64,000 nt of DNA, from positions 18,104,501 to 18,168,500 of the forward strand of contig JAYKKT010000073.1 of assembly GCA_036023115.1 (NCBI GenBank). Direction: 5' to 3'. The DNA comes from Brasenia schreberi. Lineage: Eukaryota > Streptophyta > Magnoliopsida > Nymphaeales > Cabombaceae. Made by a program: the position numbers and the translations under genes. The notes under the pieces were generated by a model. The model was not told the DNA's origin and searched no databases. It was given only the letters and a program-made list of their open reading frames with translations. This document shows, one piece after another, positions 24,865 to 36,239 of the stretch (position 1 is the stretch's first letter; each line of letters opens with the position of its first letter).

Positions 24865-26124
24865 ATGGTGACTCTGGGTTTCCTTCTTCTTCTTCTTCTT
24901 CCTACAACAAGTTGCATGACTTCTTCCATTGACGTACAAGCATTGAAGCAAATCAAATACGCCGTGGAACCGGGGACGATTCCTCGGGGTTCTTGTTTGA
25001 GCTCATGGGACTTCTCGGTCGATCCTTGCGACAATCTTTACGGCCAACGCTTCACTTGCGGATTCCGGTGCGACCAACAATCCCCTTCCGGCCAGAAAAG
25101 AGTCACTGAGCTCACGCTTGATAGCGCCGGATATGCCGGAAAAGTCTCCCCTTTCGTTGGAAACCTCCAGTTCCTCACTACCCTCCAGCTTGCTGGAAAT
25201 TTCTTCACTGGAACAATCCCAGCTTCCTTAGCCAATCTCTCGTGCCTCCAACAACTAACTTTGTCACGGAATTCGTTTACAGGCTGTATCCCTCCGGAGT
25301 TCGGCCGACTGTCAGCTTTACAAGAGATTTACCTCGATAACAACCACCTGACAGGCACCGTGCCGGTTGCATTTGCGAAACTCAAGTCTCTTAGGAGACT
25401 CGAAATCCAAGGGAATAATATCTCCGGCCAATTCCCGAACTTAAGCAATCTGCAAAGTCTTAATTTCATTGACGCGAGTGATAATAGGTTAACCGGAAGA
25501 TTGCCCAACAAGTTGCCGCCTTCGCTTTTGGAGATTTCTATGCGGAATAATTTGCTAGAAGGCGGGATTCCACCGGAAATCGGGGAGTTGAAGTGGCTCC
25601 AAGTGATGGACCTCAGCCGGAATCGGCTTTCGGGAAATATTCCGGCGTCAGCCTTCGAGCACCCGGCCCTGGAGCAGCTAACTCTTTCCTTTAACGGATT
25701 CGACGGAGTGGAGATTCCGGCCAGCTCTGGGAGCAAGAGCGAGTTAATCGCACTCGACCTGAAGGGAAACCAGCTCTTCGGCATGCTGCCAGCCTTCCTC
25801 GCGAAGATGCCACGGCTTTCGGCGTTGTCGCTGGAAAACAACCGGCTTACCGGAACAATCCCCGCTGAGTACGCGACGAGGGCTGTGGTGTCACCGGGGA
25901 AGATGGCTGGGGTGGAACCGTTTGCGAGACTGATGCTCGCTGGGAACTACCTATTTGGGCCAATTCCAGTCGGTCTGCTAAACCTGAAACCGGGCAAAGT
26001 CACGGTCACCCTCGCCGACAACTGTATTTTCCGGTGCCCCAACAATGCCTTCTTCTGCCAAGGCGCAACGCAGAAGTCCCTTTCCGCCTGCCGGAGTTTC
26101 AACCCCAGCATCCCTGCTGCTTAA
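24865..26124 (+). CDS. Secreted leucine-rich-repeat protein (LRR family, no kinase)
   Basis: An intact, intronless 419-residue protein. Residues 1-17 form a hydrophobic signal peptide ending near TTSC. An LRRNT-like segment follows (SWDFSVDPCDN...FTCGFRCD), then about ten plant-type LRRs with the LxxLxLxxNxLTGxIP pattern (residues about 85-385), and a cysteine-containing C-cap (CIFRCPNNAFFCQG). There is no transmembrane segment and no kinase, so it should be apoplastic or cell-wall associated. It resembles plant LRR proteins whose N-terminus reads VDVQALQAIK...SSCLGSWDFS; their role is mostly unknown. A TATA-like GATAAATAG lies at about 24827, and the ATG at 24865 is the first after it. Codon use and lack of breaks suggest a functional gene. 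Confidence 0.85.
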   Translation: MVTLGFLLLLLLPTTSCMTSSIDVQALKQIKYAVEPGTIPRGSCLSSWDFSVDPCDNLYGQRFTCGFRCDQQSPSGQKRVTELTLDSAGYAGKVSPFVGNLQFLTTLQLAGNFFTGTIPASLANLSCLQQLTLSRNSFTGCIPPEFGRLSALQEIYLDNNHLTGTVPVAFAKLKSLRRLEIQGNNISGQFPNLSNLQSLNFIDASDNRLTGRLPNKLPPSLLEISMRNNLLEGGIPPEIGELKWLQVMDLSRNRLSGNIPASAFEHPALEQLTLSFNGFDGVEIPASSGSKSELIALDLKGNQLFGMLPAFLAKMPRLSALSLENNRLTGTIPAEYATRAVVSPGKMAGVEPFARLMLAGNYLFGPIPVGLLNLKPGKVTVTLADNCIFRCPNNAFFCQGATQKSLSACRSFNPSIPAA

Positions 26125-28179
26125 GGACTAAACAGTCGGTACCTCTTTTCTTACTACTGTAGTTTCCTCTGTATATGGTGATAAAAGATGAGAGATATTT
26201 AATTAAGTTTTTACCTTCCTTCCCTCTGGCTCGGCCGGTGAAAGATCTTGTTCTCTCTCTCTCTCTCTCGGCCAATTCCAGGTGCATGCCCCAGGTATCG
26301 AACTCATTACCTACCAGTAGGTGCATGCTCCAAGTATTGAACTCATTAGTCATTGCTTGTTATTTAACTAATAACTTTTGAATTAAAAATAATAATTATA
26401 TATTTGACAAAATGAGCTAAATAGCTTGGCTATCGATTTTGTACATTGTGAATTATTAATTTGGAGGTAATGTTTCGTACTCTTTTGCATGGAGTTGTAT
26501 AAATTTTCTCATGCTGTTCTGATAGTATCGAAATTTGAGCCTGGTACTAGCTACCCGAAATGAGACCTGGACCCGCACATATATAGGTGAGAACTGTTGA
26601 CACGGCTAGTTGCACAGGCTTCTCGGTGCGAGTGCCAATGGGTTTATGTTTGACCTTAATACAACTCTGAGGGTAATGATGGTTTGCTATCATCGTATTA
26701 AAGAGGATCCGAACTTAGATCTGAACTGGGTTATCTGAAACTTGACTTTGAGGCCGTAGAAGGAAGGAACAAACTTTAAAATCGGGTCAGTGTTGAGTGG
26801 AGAAGAGATGTCAGAAGGAAGGAAGAGGACGGGTCGGTGGTGTCGGTGACCAATGATGGTGATGGTGGTCAAGCATTCAGTGATGGTGGCCCAATATAAG
26901 ACTCGAATCCTGTACGACCTGCTTAGGAAGGCCAAGCCCATGGAGAACCGACCCGAACGGCGATAACCTTGTTTGATTGGGTTGATGAGGTAAAGCCCGA
27001 ACTTGGGTCGGGTACAGTATAAGAAGTACCTATTCAATTATTTGTATTATAAACCCGCAACCGTCTCTGTTATGAAGCATGTACATGTCCCGGTATACGT
27101 ATACTGGTTTTGGTTCTCGCTTTTAAAACATATCTATAAAAAGTTAAATTATGCAGGAAAAATCAAATGGAAAAGCAATTTTATTTTAATATTTTAAATA
27201 AAAAACAAATTTAAATAGGGCCATAAACCGGTAGGTTGAATCGGCAGTTCTGTTCCATTTTTTCAGAGGATGGAACCATAACCAAACTGTAGATAGAGTT
27301 TCCATTTGGTTCTAGTTATGGTTTTGGTTCTTATGGTTCAGTTCTGCTGCCAAGGTTTGGTTTGAATCAGTTTCACGATTCTACTTCAAAAGGACCATGT
27401 AAGATAAATCCCCAAAGTTTTCTCTCTCACCCATACATATATAACACGAAAAGGTAAAAATACTTAATTGGTACTTATAAAGTAAAAATTATTAAACCTT
27501 ATTGTAATATATGCATTGGAATACACCACTTTACTTAATTTTATATCTGTTATATTTATATATATACACACACTTTTATGTATGTTATATGAGAGCATAG
27601 TTCATATGTACATCAATCCAACTCAAGAATCCCAATCATGATTCATGATTAAAATTAAAATTTTAAAACAAAAAAATACTTTGGTATTTTTTATAGGTAC
27701 AATAAATGTACTTGGTACTATTTATTTTTTGATTTAGAAATTTCAACCATTGATTTTTAAAATAAAAATAATACATTTAAATAGATTAGAGCATGTTTTG
27801 ATTGATATGTGTCACATCTGCTTTGACACGAGGGACTCGATTCATTTACCAGTCCTACTGAAGTCTGCTAACTTGTACCCGATTCATTCGAAGACACCGA
27901 AAGAACCTCTGGACCATATCCGAACTCCTGAATTCTTGGTCCGCGGCAGCGGGAAGAATTTGAAGCGTCGTTTTCGCTCCATCGCCTTATTTTCACCCAC
28001 CAACCCTTCCTTCCCCTTCTAACGATGATTTCCCCTTCGACATCTCTGCAGATCACCTTCCACCAAAATCCCGGGGACCCTCGGGTAGTCCATTATCGGA
28101 AAATTCATTCCCCATTCGCCATGAACGTCAGATCCTCTATATCTCTCACCCATCTCGCTTCCTTCTTGGCAACCCTCAA
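26125..28179. other. 3' flank of LRR gene and repeats
   Basis: A duplicated SINE-tail-like segment (AGGTGCATGC...TATCGAACTC, about 26280-26348) lies just after the LRR gene. GGTTC-rich repeat DNA follows at about 27200-27400, otherwise AT-rich sequence with no gene. The part from 28025 to 28200 may be the transit-peptide or 5' region of the MATE gene. Confidence 0.4.
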
Positions 28180-28239
28180 TTGCGTTCTCCTTCTATTGTT
28201 TTCCGTTTGAAACTAATCTCCTTTACTTCTTGTCCCATC

Positions 28240-28697
28240 ACCATGCAGCTCGTTCTACTTCCGGCCGCTTCGGCCTCCGGCAATGCTGATGGTGGGTTGG
28301 ACTCCGGCGACGGTGGGTTGAACACTTTGGGCTTTGATGACCGAGGCCACGATGGGTCGGTGATGAGAGTCGAGAGAGGGTTTTTTGCAGCAGGTGAAGG
28401 ATATTGTGATGTTCGCCGGACTGGCGGTCGGGCTATGGATATGTGGGCCGATGTTGAGTCTTATTGATACGGCGGTCGTTGGGCAGAGTAGTTCGGTTGA
28501 GCTCGCAGCATTGGGCAATTGGATTTCCAACCATTTTGTACGTTGGTTAATGGATTTATTGATGCTTTATTGAATTTTGCGCTGGTGGTGGTGGATGAAT
28601 AGGTCCCGGAACGGGGTTATGCGATTACATGAGTTACATGTTCATGTTCTTGTCGATTGCTACCTCCAACATGGTTGCTACTGCTCTTGAAAGAAAG
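28240..28697 (+). pseudogene. DETOXIFICATION/MATE transporter, 5' fragment (plastid EDS5-like clade)
   Basis: MATE proteins export organic molecules using ion gradients; the clade with this sequence (DTX45/46/EDS5-like) has plastid transit peptides. An N-terminal leader with acidic and Gly residues (from MQLVLLPAAS) runs into [20 protein letters not shown] and [21 protein letters not shown] second exon (28603-28697) gives [20 protein letters not shown] and [11 protein letters not shown]. The two frames of exon 1 meet at a six-T run (28380-28385), where removal of one T would restore the reading frame, so this is either a mutation or a homopolymer sequencing error. The intron 28515-28602 (88 bp) would need a GC donor. 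No later exon (about ten more helices) was found, so the copy is truncated. Confidence 0.7.
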
Positions 28698-29820
28698 GTT
28701 GGTTTTCAGGGCTTCGTGTCTGTTTCAGTTCGTTTTTGTTGTTTGCCCGACTTAATGGCGCCTCTTGGAAGCACTAAGGCAAGCAGTCGTAGGTACTCTT
28801 TGGCTAAATCCGGTTGCTCTTAATTCAACAGTTATCTGGGACAGCTAATGCATTCATTATGTACATCATCGACAAGCTTTCCGTGCTTGGTTGAAGAGCG
28901 AGGGAGGGAATCCACTACCATCTGCTCGAGATAATCATCAGCAACTAGTTTTATCGTCACATTTCTCTAGGGAAAAAAACACGTTGACCTTTTAAGTCCT
29001 CCACTAGTTTGACATTAATCTACTCTTCAATTCATGATCAACATGGATGGTTTCCAATTTCTGGCACGCCTCAAATATTAGTACCAAAAGCTAGTAAAAG
29101 GTAATGGTATTGGTGATATTAGTGCTTGGTACTTGCTTGCGAGTTGTGTACTTAAGGTTGAGAAGTAACTTGGGATCAGTTTTGTAAGGCAGATTAGTCT
29201 TTTAAGTTATAAAGTCCTTATAAATATAACTTAAGCAGTAGGGTTTAGTGTGAAAAAAGGTGGAGTTATAAAGTCCTCAAATATGAATTGTTAGCAGCGG
29301 AGCATATCCCAGAAGAGGTGCATCAAATCGCATGTGAAATCTACTTTTTTTGTTTCATTGCAAAAATAAGTCAGTAGTTATTCTGCAAGCTGTGTAAATT
29401 GGATTACTCTCTAAGAGTTTAGACAGTCAACTCCCAACAGAGGAGAATTTTTTGTGCAATTTTACGTGGGTGCAAAAAATTCTGCAACATGTATTCATAT
29501 TCTACAATAATAAATCTTATTATTGAAGGATAGGAAGAGTTTGACAGATAAGGACAAACATATTTAAAGTCCAAATGTGAGCTTTGATCTACCGATAGGA
29601 CTGAAGATTGATAAGTTTTAGATTACCAACATTAAATTGGACTGCATGAATTACTTTGAATGGGTCATATCTATCGAATTAGACTAGCAAAGTCCCGATG
29701 ATAGTGATCCTGTTTATCCCAAATGGAGGGGAAAAAGCATTAGTATCCTCTTGGTTGCTGCAATTTATGATTCCCCCTATCGGTAGAACATTTATGTACC
29801 TAGATTCAACGAGTAACATT
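28698..29820. other. No gene seen
   Basis: Moderately AT-rich sequence after the MATE fragment. The expected downstream MATE exons were looked for and not found. It may include remnants of the leader of the Copia element that follows. Confidence 0.35.
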
Positions 29821-30860
29821 TTGAAAGTTGTATCTTGAAACTTATTCTCGAAGGAAAAATGTTACAAAAGAGTATGATATCTTGGAGAAAATAAGAAAGT
29901 ATAAGCAACAAACCAGAACTATCAATGCCTATTATGCAAAGCTGCGTGAACTATCGGATGAGTTACAATTCTACACTATTGTCAAATGCTTAGTCTATTT
30001 CAAGGAGAGAAATGAAGAATCTGAAAAGCACAAAATCTTTTATTTATTATGGGGAGCTACCTCAGAATATGAAGCCGTTAAAGTTAACATCCTGGAAAGA
30101 GAAGAACTACCTTCCCTTGGAACCATGTATTCCCCATTTTTTTGGAGAAGAAGATAGGAGAGAATTGGAAAAAGAGAATAATGTAGAAGCTGAAAAGTAT
30201 GCTTTCCTTGGGAAAAATCAATTTAAGGCTAACCGTGGATGAGGAGGACATAATACTCGAAGTAGAGGTCGTGGGCACCTCTCTTTTGAAGAAAAAAAAA
30301 GTTGAAATGTTCACATTGTGGCAAGAATCGTCACATGAAGGACAAGTACTAAGATTTAATTGGTAAGCATGATTTCATTAAAAATAAAGGAAATTATACT
30401 CACGTATCAGAAGTTTCCTCAGACAATGCAGAAACCATTACCACATTATTGAAACCTATCGAAGGCCTGAAATCAAGACTTGGTGATCAACCTTCCACAT
30501 CCACACTCCATGCTACTATGGCTCATAATTCATATAATCACTAGTTAATTCTACTATTTCTATATCTAGAATTTTGGGTGGTAGTCTATGGAGCAACTCA
30601 TCATATGGTAGAAAATAAAACATATTTCTTTGATTATGAAGTCTTCTATAACAAGGAGCCTATTCAGTTGGTAGATAGGTTCCAGACATGCATGATAAGA
30701 AGGGAAGTGTGCAAACTTTAATAGCCCATTTACCTAATGCATTCCATGTCCCAAGCTTTCCTGTTAACTTATTATATGTCTTCTCTTTAAGAAGACATCT
30801 TGATTGTTCATTCACATTCTCTAAGGTAATTTCGCAAGGACGAATCACACATATAAGTCT
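29820..30860 (+). mobile_element. Copia-type retrotransposon fragment (gag and protease start), decayed
   Basis: The translation at 29828-30157 resembles Copia gag (KQQTRTINAYYAKLRELSDE, then YEAVKVNILEREELPSLGTM). A zinc-knuckle remnant CSHCGKNRHMKDKY near 30315-30350 has its last Cys replaced by Tyr and is followed at once by a stop. A protease-region remnant (YGATHHMV, near 30590) and LPNAFHVPSFPVNLL (near 30735) follow. Frames are broken several times. No LTRs or reverse transcriptase were found. Confidence 0.75.
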
Positions 30861-31186
30861 TCTATTTTTTTTAATTTTGTTTGCTTACGTTTTCCGTATG
30901 GTTTGTTTATGGTAATCTTTAGATATGTGGTTGTATGTGATTTGGGCATATTGGTTCTTTATGCATGTACTCATATGGATTATTCCAACCGTTGTTTCTG
31001 TCGAAATGAATAAATATACACATGTAGATTCATGCACTTCTTAATGATGTAGATCATTTGCTCAAGCTCACTTTCATGTATCAAAACATATGAAATAGCT
31101 CTCTGCCTGTTTATATCTGAAAAATATTAGAACACATGTACCAATACTTTTTTTCTGGTTTTAGTTTGAATTGGTCAGCAAAGAAA

Positions 31187-31256
31187 AAGAATATAACAAC
31201 AACAACAAAGCCCTTCCCATACTAGATGGGGTCGGCTACATGGATTAAGAATACAA
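31187..31256 (-). mobile_element. 50-bp RTE 3'-tail insertion
   Basis: 31197-31246 is the antisense RTE tail ((AAC)n, then CCCTTCCCATACTAGATGGG and CTACATGGATT). AAGAATATAA (31187-31196) and AAGAATACAA (31247-31256) are a likely 10-bp duplication with one change. Confidence 0.65.
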
Positions 31257-31653
31257 ATTTGGTCTGAGAAGATTTTTTGAGTGCTACTTTTAGCTTTGAA
31301 ATGTGGATTCTCTATTAGTTGAAGAGCACGGATAAGAAAAGATTCATAAAGCCCATCAATGCAAGGTGGACATAACAAGTTTTTTATCCTTTCTGCCTGT
31401 TCCCATTAGCCAACCCTTCTGAACTTCAAGCAATGGAGTCTAATGGGACAGATCAGTCTTTGTCAAACTTTTTTTAACCGATCACTTTATCATGAATCTT
31501 TTTTATTTCTTTTGCTTCCTTGTCCGTTCTTTCAGGATTTTTCACTTTTCGTGTTAAGATTTGGAAGTTGAGAGTTATCCTCTAAGGCGTAAACCTGAAA
31601 AAATACTAAAACGCAAGTGTGCGTATTTGACTAATCACAATGGGAATAATTGA

Positions 31654-32023
<370 letters not shown>

Positions 32024-32039
32024 TAATTTTTGGACGCAT

Positions 32040-32396
32040 TCTTTGAAGAAATCATTTTATGGTTACCAGTGTTGGACAACTAATCGTCAATATACGCAAA
32101 AGATGCCCATAGCAGAAATGAAGATGTTGAGATGGGTGAGTGGTCATACAAGGAAAGACCGTGATGGTTTGGACACGTAGAAAGACGACCAAAGATGCTC
32201 TCATAAGAAGATATGAAAAATCTTAAAAGAGAAAGAGGACGAGCACAAAAGTGTTGGAAAGAACTATAAAGAATGATCTAGTTTATATTGAGTTAACTGA
32301 TAAAACGATACATGATAGGGTTATGTGAAAACAAAGAATCCATGTAGCTGACCCCTAGATGGGAAAGGGCTTAGTTGTTGTCTTTGAAGAAATCAT
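32040..32396 (+). mobile_element. 325-bp 5'-truncated RTE LINE with 16-bp TSD
   Basis: TCTTTGAAGAAATCAT is present at 32040-32055 and 32381-32396. The 325 bp between them match the C-terminal part and 3' tail of the RTE element (TGAAGATGTTGAGATGGGTG, then CATGTAGCTGACCCC and CTTAGTTGTTG). It sits in the XK-like intron, sense to the gene. Confidence 0.85.
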
Positions 32397-32590
32397 CATT
32401 GAATTTTTTCCAACGGTTCCGAGTCTTTAAACTTGTTTGCAGTACTTTCATTTTCTTGTTAAATTATTGAAAATTTCTTAGTTGTTATTGTCTTTGAAGA
32501 AATCATCATTGAATTTTTTCCAATGGTTCCGAGTCTTTAAACTTGTTTGCAGTACTTTCATTTTCCTGTTAAATTATTGGAAATTCGGGC
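32370..32590. repeat. 110-bp tandem duplication including an RTE tail
   Basis: TCTTTGAAGAAATCATCATT occurs at 32381 and 32491. The repeated unit runs from the LINE tail CTTAGTTGTT through TTCCAAYGGTTCCGAGTC to TTAAATTATTG, nearly identical in both copies. Confidence 0.85.
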
Positions 32591-33024
32591 CCTATATAAA
32601 CCCTTTATCTTCATAGGTTTTAGAACTCCATCGCAATCTATGTTGGGTTTTCTAATGGAAAAAGGTTCAGAACGCGATAAAACGATCTAAACAGAAAATT
32701 GTGACTGAACGCAGTAACCTGAAGACGTACCATCAAAATGTCGATGATTCGTGAAACATTTTTCAATTTTTATATTAATGGGATGTTGAATTGCCTTACA
32801 CCTGATTGTTCATTCAGTACTGATCATAATCACTTTTACAAATTCTTATCAGATTGAGCCCCTGCCCGACAGACGATGTGGAATTCTTGCATGGCATTCT
32901 TGAATCCATTGCTCGCATTGAGGTAGATGTCATGCTGGGTTTCAAATCATTCTAACAGAAATGTCCATTTTGGTTGATTAAAATATTTGTCTGTAACATG
33001 TAATATTTAGGCCAAGGGGTATAA

Positions 33025-33198
<174 letters not shown>

Positions 33199-34019
33199 TA
33201 AACATCTGTCTGTCTGTCTGTCTTAGTCAGTATATTAGAACTGGAGATCAAACTATATTGTACACAGGTATATTCCAGTACTTTACAGTGTTGATAAGTT
33301 CGTCCTTCGACCCAAATTTGCCCGCGAAGCATACATCAGTTCAGGCCCAACTCGCCACCTTATAGTAGTGGGTAGAGTCTTGGAGCATCAGAAGTTTGAT
33401 GGTGATGTTTGATTCCCAAATATATACTGTTATGCTCCAAGTAGTAATTGATTCATTGGTTTGGCCCGAAGAAGCAATATCGCTGGATGATTATCAAACT
33501 GACTGCACTGGAAGCTAGGTGTGGATGTCCATAACTTTGAAGACACCAAGTTGGCAACCATTGGAATTTCTGCAAACTTGGGAAGAAGGGTTAATTAGAT
33601 AGATCATGGTGGCTACCTGAGAATCCATATGGACTGCAGCCCCACCTACGACGACAAGTCACAAGTCTTAAGGTGGTTTGGATACTTGAAGGGTCGATCG
33701 ACCAGACATCCAGAATGTGTGTGTACACAGAGCTTTCACCTTGATTGCAAGAACGCGTTCACGCTTCTTTGTATTCAAAAGGGAGGTGAGTATGTGCTTC
33801 ACCTGAAATCTGAATTTTTTTTTGGGTTTGCTATAAGAAAACATAAGTACTTTGTCCAAAATGCAAGTTTACCTCACCCCAAAGAAGATCCACTGAACCA
33901 GTCTCTCCTTGTACTCACTCAGAGGCTCAACCCATCCATTATTAGCTACCTGGTAGGAAGCCCGACAGATGATTTATAACACTCTTACGCAACATGAAAT
34001 TCATTTATATTTCAATTAT

Positions 34020-35868
34020 GTATAGAGTTAGGAGCAGAGGTTTTGAATATAGTTTGTGCTTATGTACTCTAAGTAGGACTAGAAGATAGTATAAAGTGAT
34101 TTTTTGGGAAGAATTAGATAAGGTGATTTAAAGAATTTTATAAAAGGAGATGATTTGTTTAGGATGAGACTTAAATGGACATGTCGGTAAAGAGGCATTA
34201 GGATATCAAGGTATTCATGGAAACTTTGGTTTTGGGGATATAAATGAGGAAGGTAGGGAGATTTTAAATTTTGCTATGACATTTTATCTCTTTATAGTCA
34301 ATACAATCTTTAAAAAAATGAGATAGAACATTTAATTACTTATAAGAGTGGCTTATCACAAACACAAATTGATCATTTTATTTGTAGAAAAAAAAGATAG
34401 AGCATGTTGTAAAGATTGCAAGGTAATTTAAGGAGAAACCTTAACCACTCAACATCGACTTTTAGTTATGGATTTATAAGTAAAAAATGGACAAAGAAGA
34501 AAAGAGTGCATCAATGTATTCAAACTAAATGCTGGAACCTCAAAAACGAGAAATAAGGTATATTTAAACAGAAAGTCCTTCAAGGAGAGCTTGGAATTAT
34601 GTTGATATACCTTATGATATGTGGAACAATATGGTTATACATATTAGTAAAGTAGCGAAAGATGTGTTAGGTGAATCTAAGGGAGCCGTACCGGCATAAA
34701 AAGAAGCTTGGTAGTGGAGTGAAGTAATGAAAAATAAAATCAAGGCAAAGAGGGCATGATACAAATTACATTATGCTAAGAAAACTAGTAAAATTTTATA
34801 GACTTATAAGAAAGCAAAGAAGGAAACGAAAAAAAGCCATTAGTAAAGCAAAAGCTAAAATTTTGGAGGATTTATATAAAAAACTCAACTCAAAAGAGGG
34901 TGAAAGAGATATTTTTAAGATAACTACGGCTAGAGATAAGAAAACTAAGGATCTTAATTCTGTTAGATACATCAAAGACGAGGATGAGAAAATTCTAGTG
35001 ACAAATGATGATATAAGAAATAGATGGAAAAACTATTTTTATAAGCTTTTTAATGAAAATGAAGATGTTAGCATTAGCTTAGGAGAGTTAGTCAAATCAG
35101 AAAAAAATATAAACCACAGTGTCTACCGACGTATTTAAAAGAATAAAGTCAAATAAGCTCTTAAACATATGAAGGGTGATAAATCGGTAGGACCAGACAA
35201 TATTCCTATAGAAGTTTGGAAAATCCTAGGAGAAAAAAGAATCACTTGGCTGAGAAGGCTATTTAATAAAATATGGAGAAACCAAAAGATACCCGAGGAA
35301 TGGAGAGTGAGTACACTTATACCCATATATAAGAACAAGGGAAACATTGAGAATTATGTGAATTATCGGAGTATTAAGTTAATGAGCCATATTATGAAAT
35401 TGTGGTAAAGAATTATCGAACATAGGTTAAGATAGGTATCAAGTACAATAGAGAACCAATTTGGATTCATGTTTGACAGATCTACTATTGAAGGATTCAC
35501 CTTTTGAGACGTCTTATAGAACATTTTGGAACAAAAAAGAAAGACTTTCACTTGATATTTATTTATCTAGAAAAAGCTTACAATAGGGCGCTGAGGGAGG
35601 TTCTTTAGAAAACCTTTGAAAAAAGAGGTATGCCATTGACATACATAAACCTTATAAGAGACATGTACGATGGTGCAAAACTAGATTTTGAAAGTATTAA
35701 AAAAGGTAGAAAACGACCACAAAAGTGTTGGAAAGAAATAATAAAGAATTATTTAGGTTATTGTGAGTTAACTGCTAACATGGCACATGATAGGGCTATG
35801 TGGAAACAAAGAATCTATGTAGCCGACCCCATCTAGTATGGGAAAAGGCTTAGTTGTTGTTGTTGTCC
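34020..35868 (+). mobile_element. RTE LINE, internal deletion derivative
   Basis: Begins near 34020 with sequence matching the endonuclease part of the 933-4280 element (TTTTGAATATAGTTTGTGCT). It continues through the linker (34773-35138; [16 protein letters not shown]) and the start of the RT domain (35169-35408; GDKSVGPDNIPIEVWKILGE). It then joins MYDGAK directly to LDFESIKKG and the C-terminal RPQKCWKEIIKN. The FADD catalytic region is thus deleted. It ends CTTAGTTGTTGTTGTTG at about 35868. Several frames are broken. No flanking duplication could be found. Confidence 0.8.
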
Positions 35869-35923
35869 GTAGGAATGAGAGTTAATTTTTGAAACATCTC
35901 TTCTTTAATGGAGTTTCACACTC

Positions 35924-35995
35924 ATGGCGATAGCTCACCTGGCAGGGCTCTTGATTCACGTTATGTAGGCCGTGAGTTCGATTACTACCATTATC
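35924..35995 (+). mobile_element. tRNA-derived SINE-like unit
   Basis: GCGATAGCTCACCTGGCAGG followed by CGTGAGTTCGATTAC, the same A-box/B-box layout as the other copies. It lies directly after the RTE tail. Confidence 0.45.
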
Positions 35996-36164
35996 ATCCC
36001 AAATGTGACCTGAGGTGATCTAAAGGCCTAGAACATCAACCGTTTCTTGATCGAAAATTAAATATAATTTAATTCTTATTCATCGTCTTGATTTGCCAAT
36101 TGCCACATCCCTTTCTTCAAGGTGCCATTGATGTTGTATGGTTATATATTTAGTTTATATAATT

Positions 36165-36236
36165 TGTTGGATTGGTCTAGTGGTATGATTTTCACTTTCG
36201 GTGCGAGAGGTCGCGAGTTCGATTTTCGCAGCCCCT
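36165..36236 (+). tRNA. tRNA-Pro-like pseudogene or SINE head
   Basis: The body GGTCTAGTGGTATGATTTTC, GTGCGAGAGGTC and GAGTTCGATTTTCG closely match plant tRNA-Pro. However, the acceptor stem does not pair (TTGGATT against CAGCCCC). The anticodon stem has a mismatch, and the loop TTTCGGT reads UCG by position. A functional tRNA is unlikely. Confidence 0.6.
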
Positions 36237-36239
36237 TCT

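Noticed and set aside
25329..25841. 170-codon minus-strand frame inside the LRR gene
   Set aside because: Shadow of the intact plus-strand LRR protein.
33629..33979. 116-codon frame after the xylulose kinase fragment
   Set aside because: The C-terminal part (NPSIISYLVGSP) looks protein-like but no family was recognised; could be chance.
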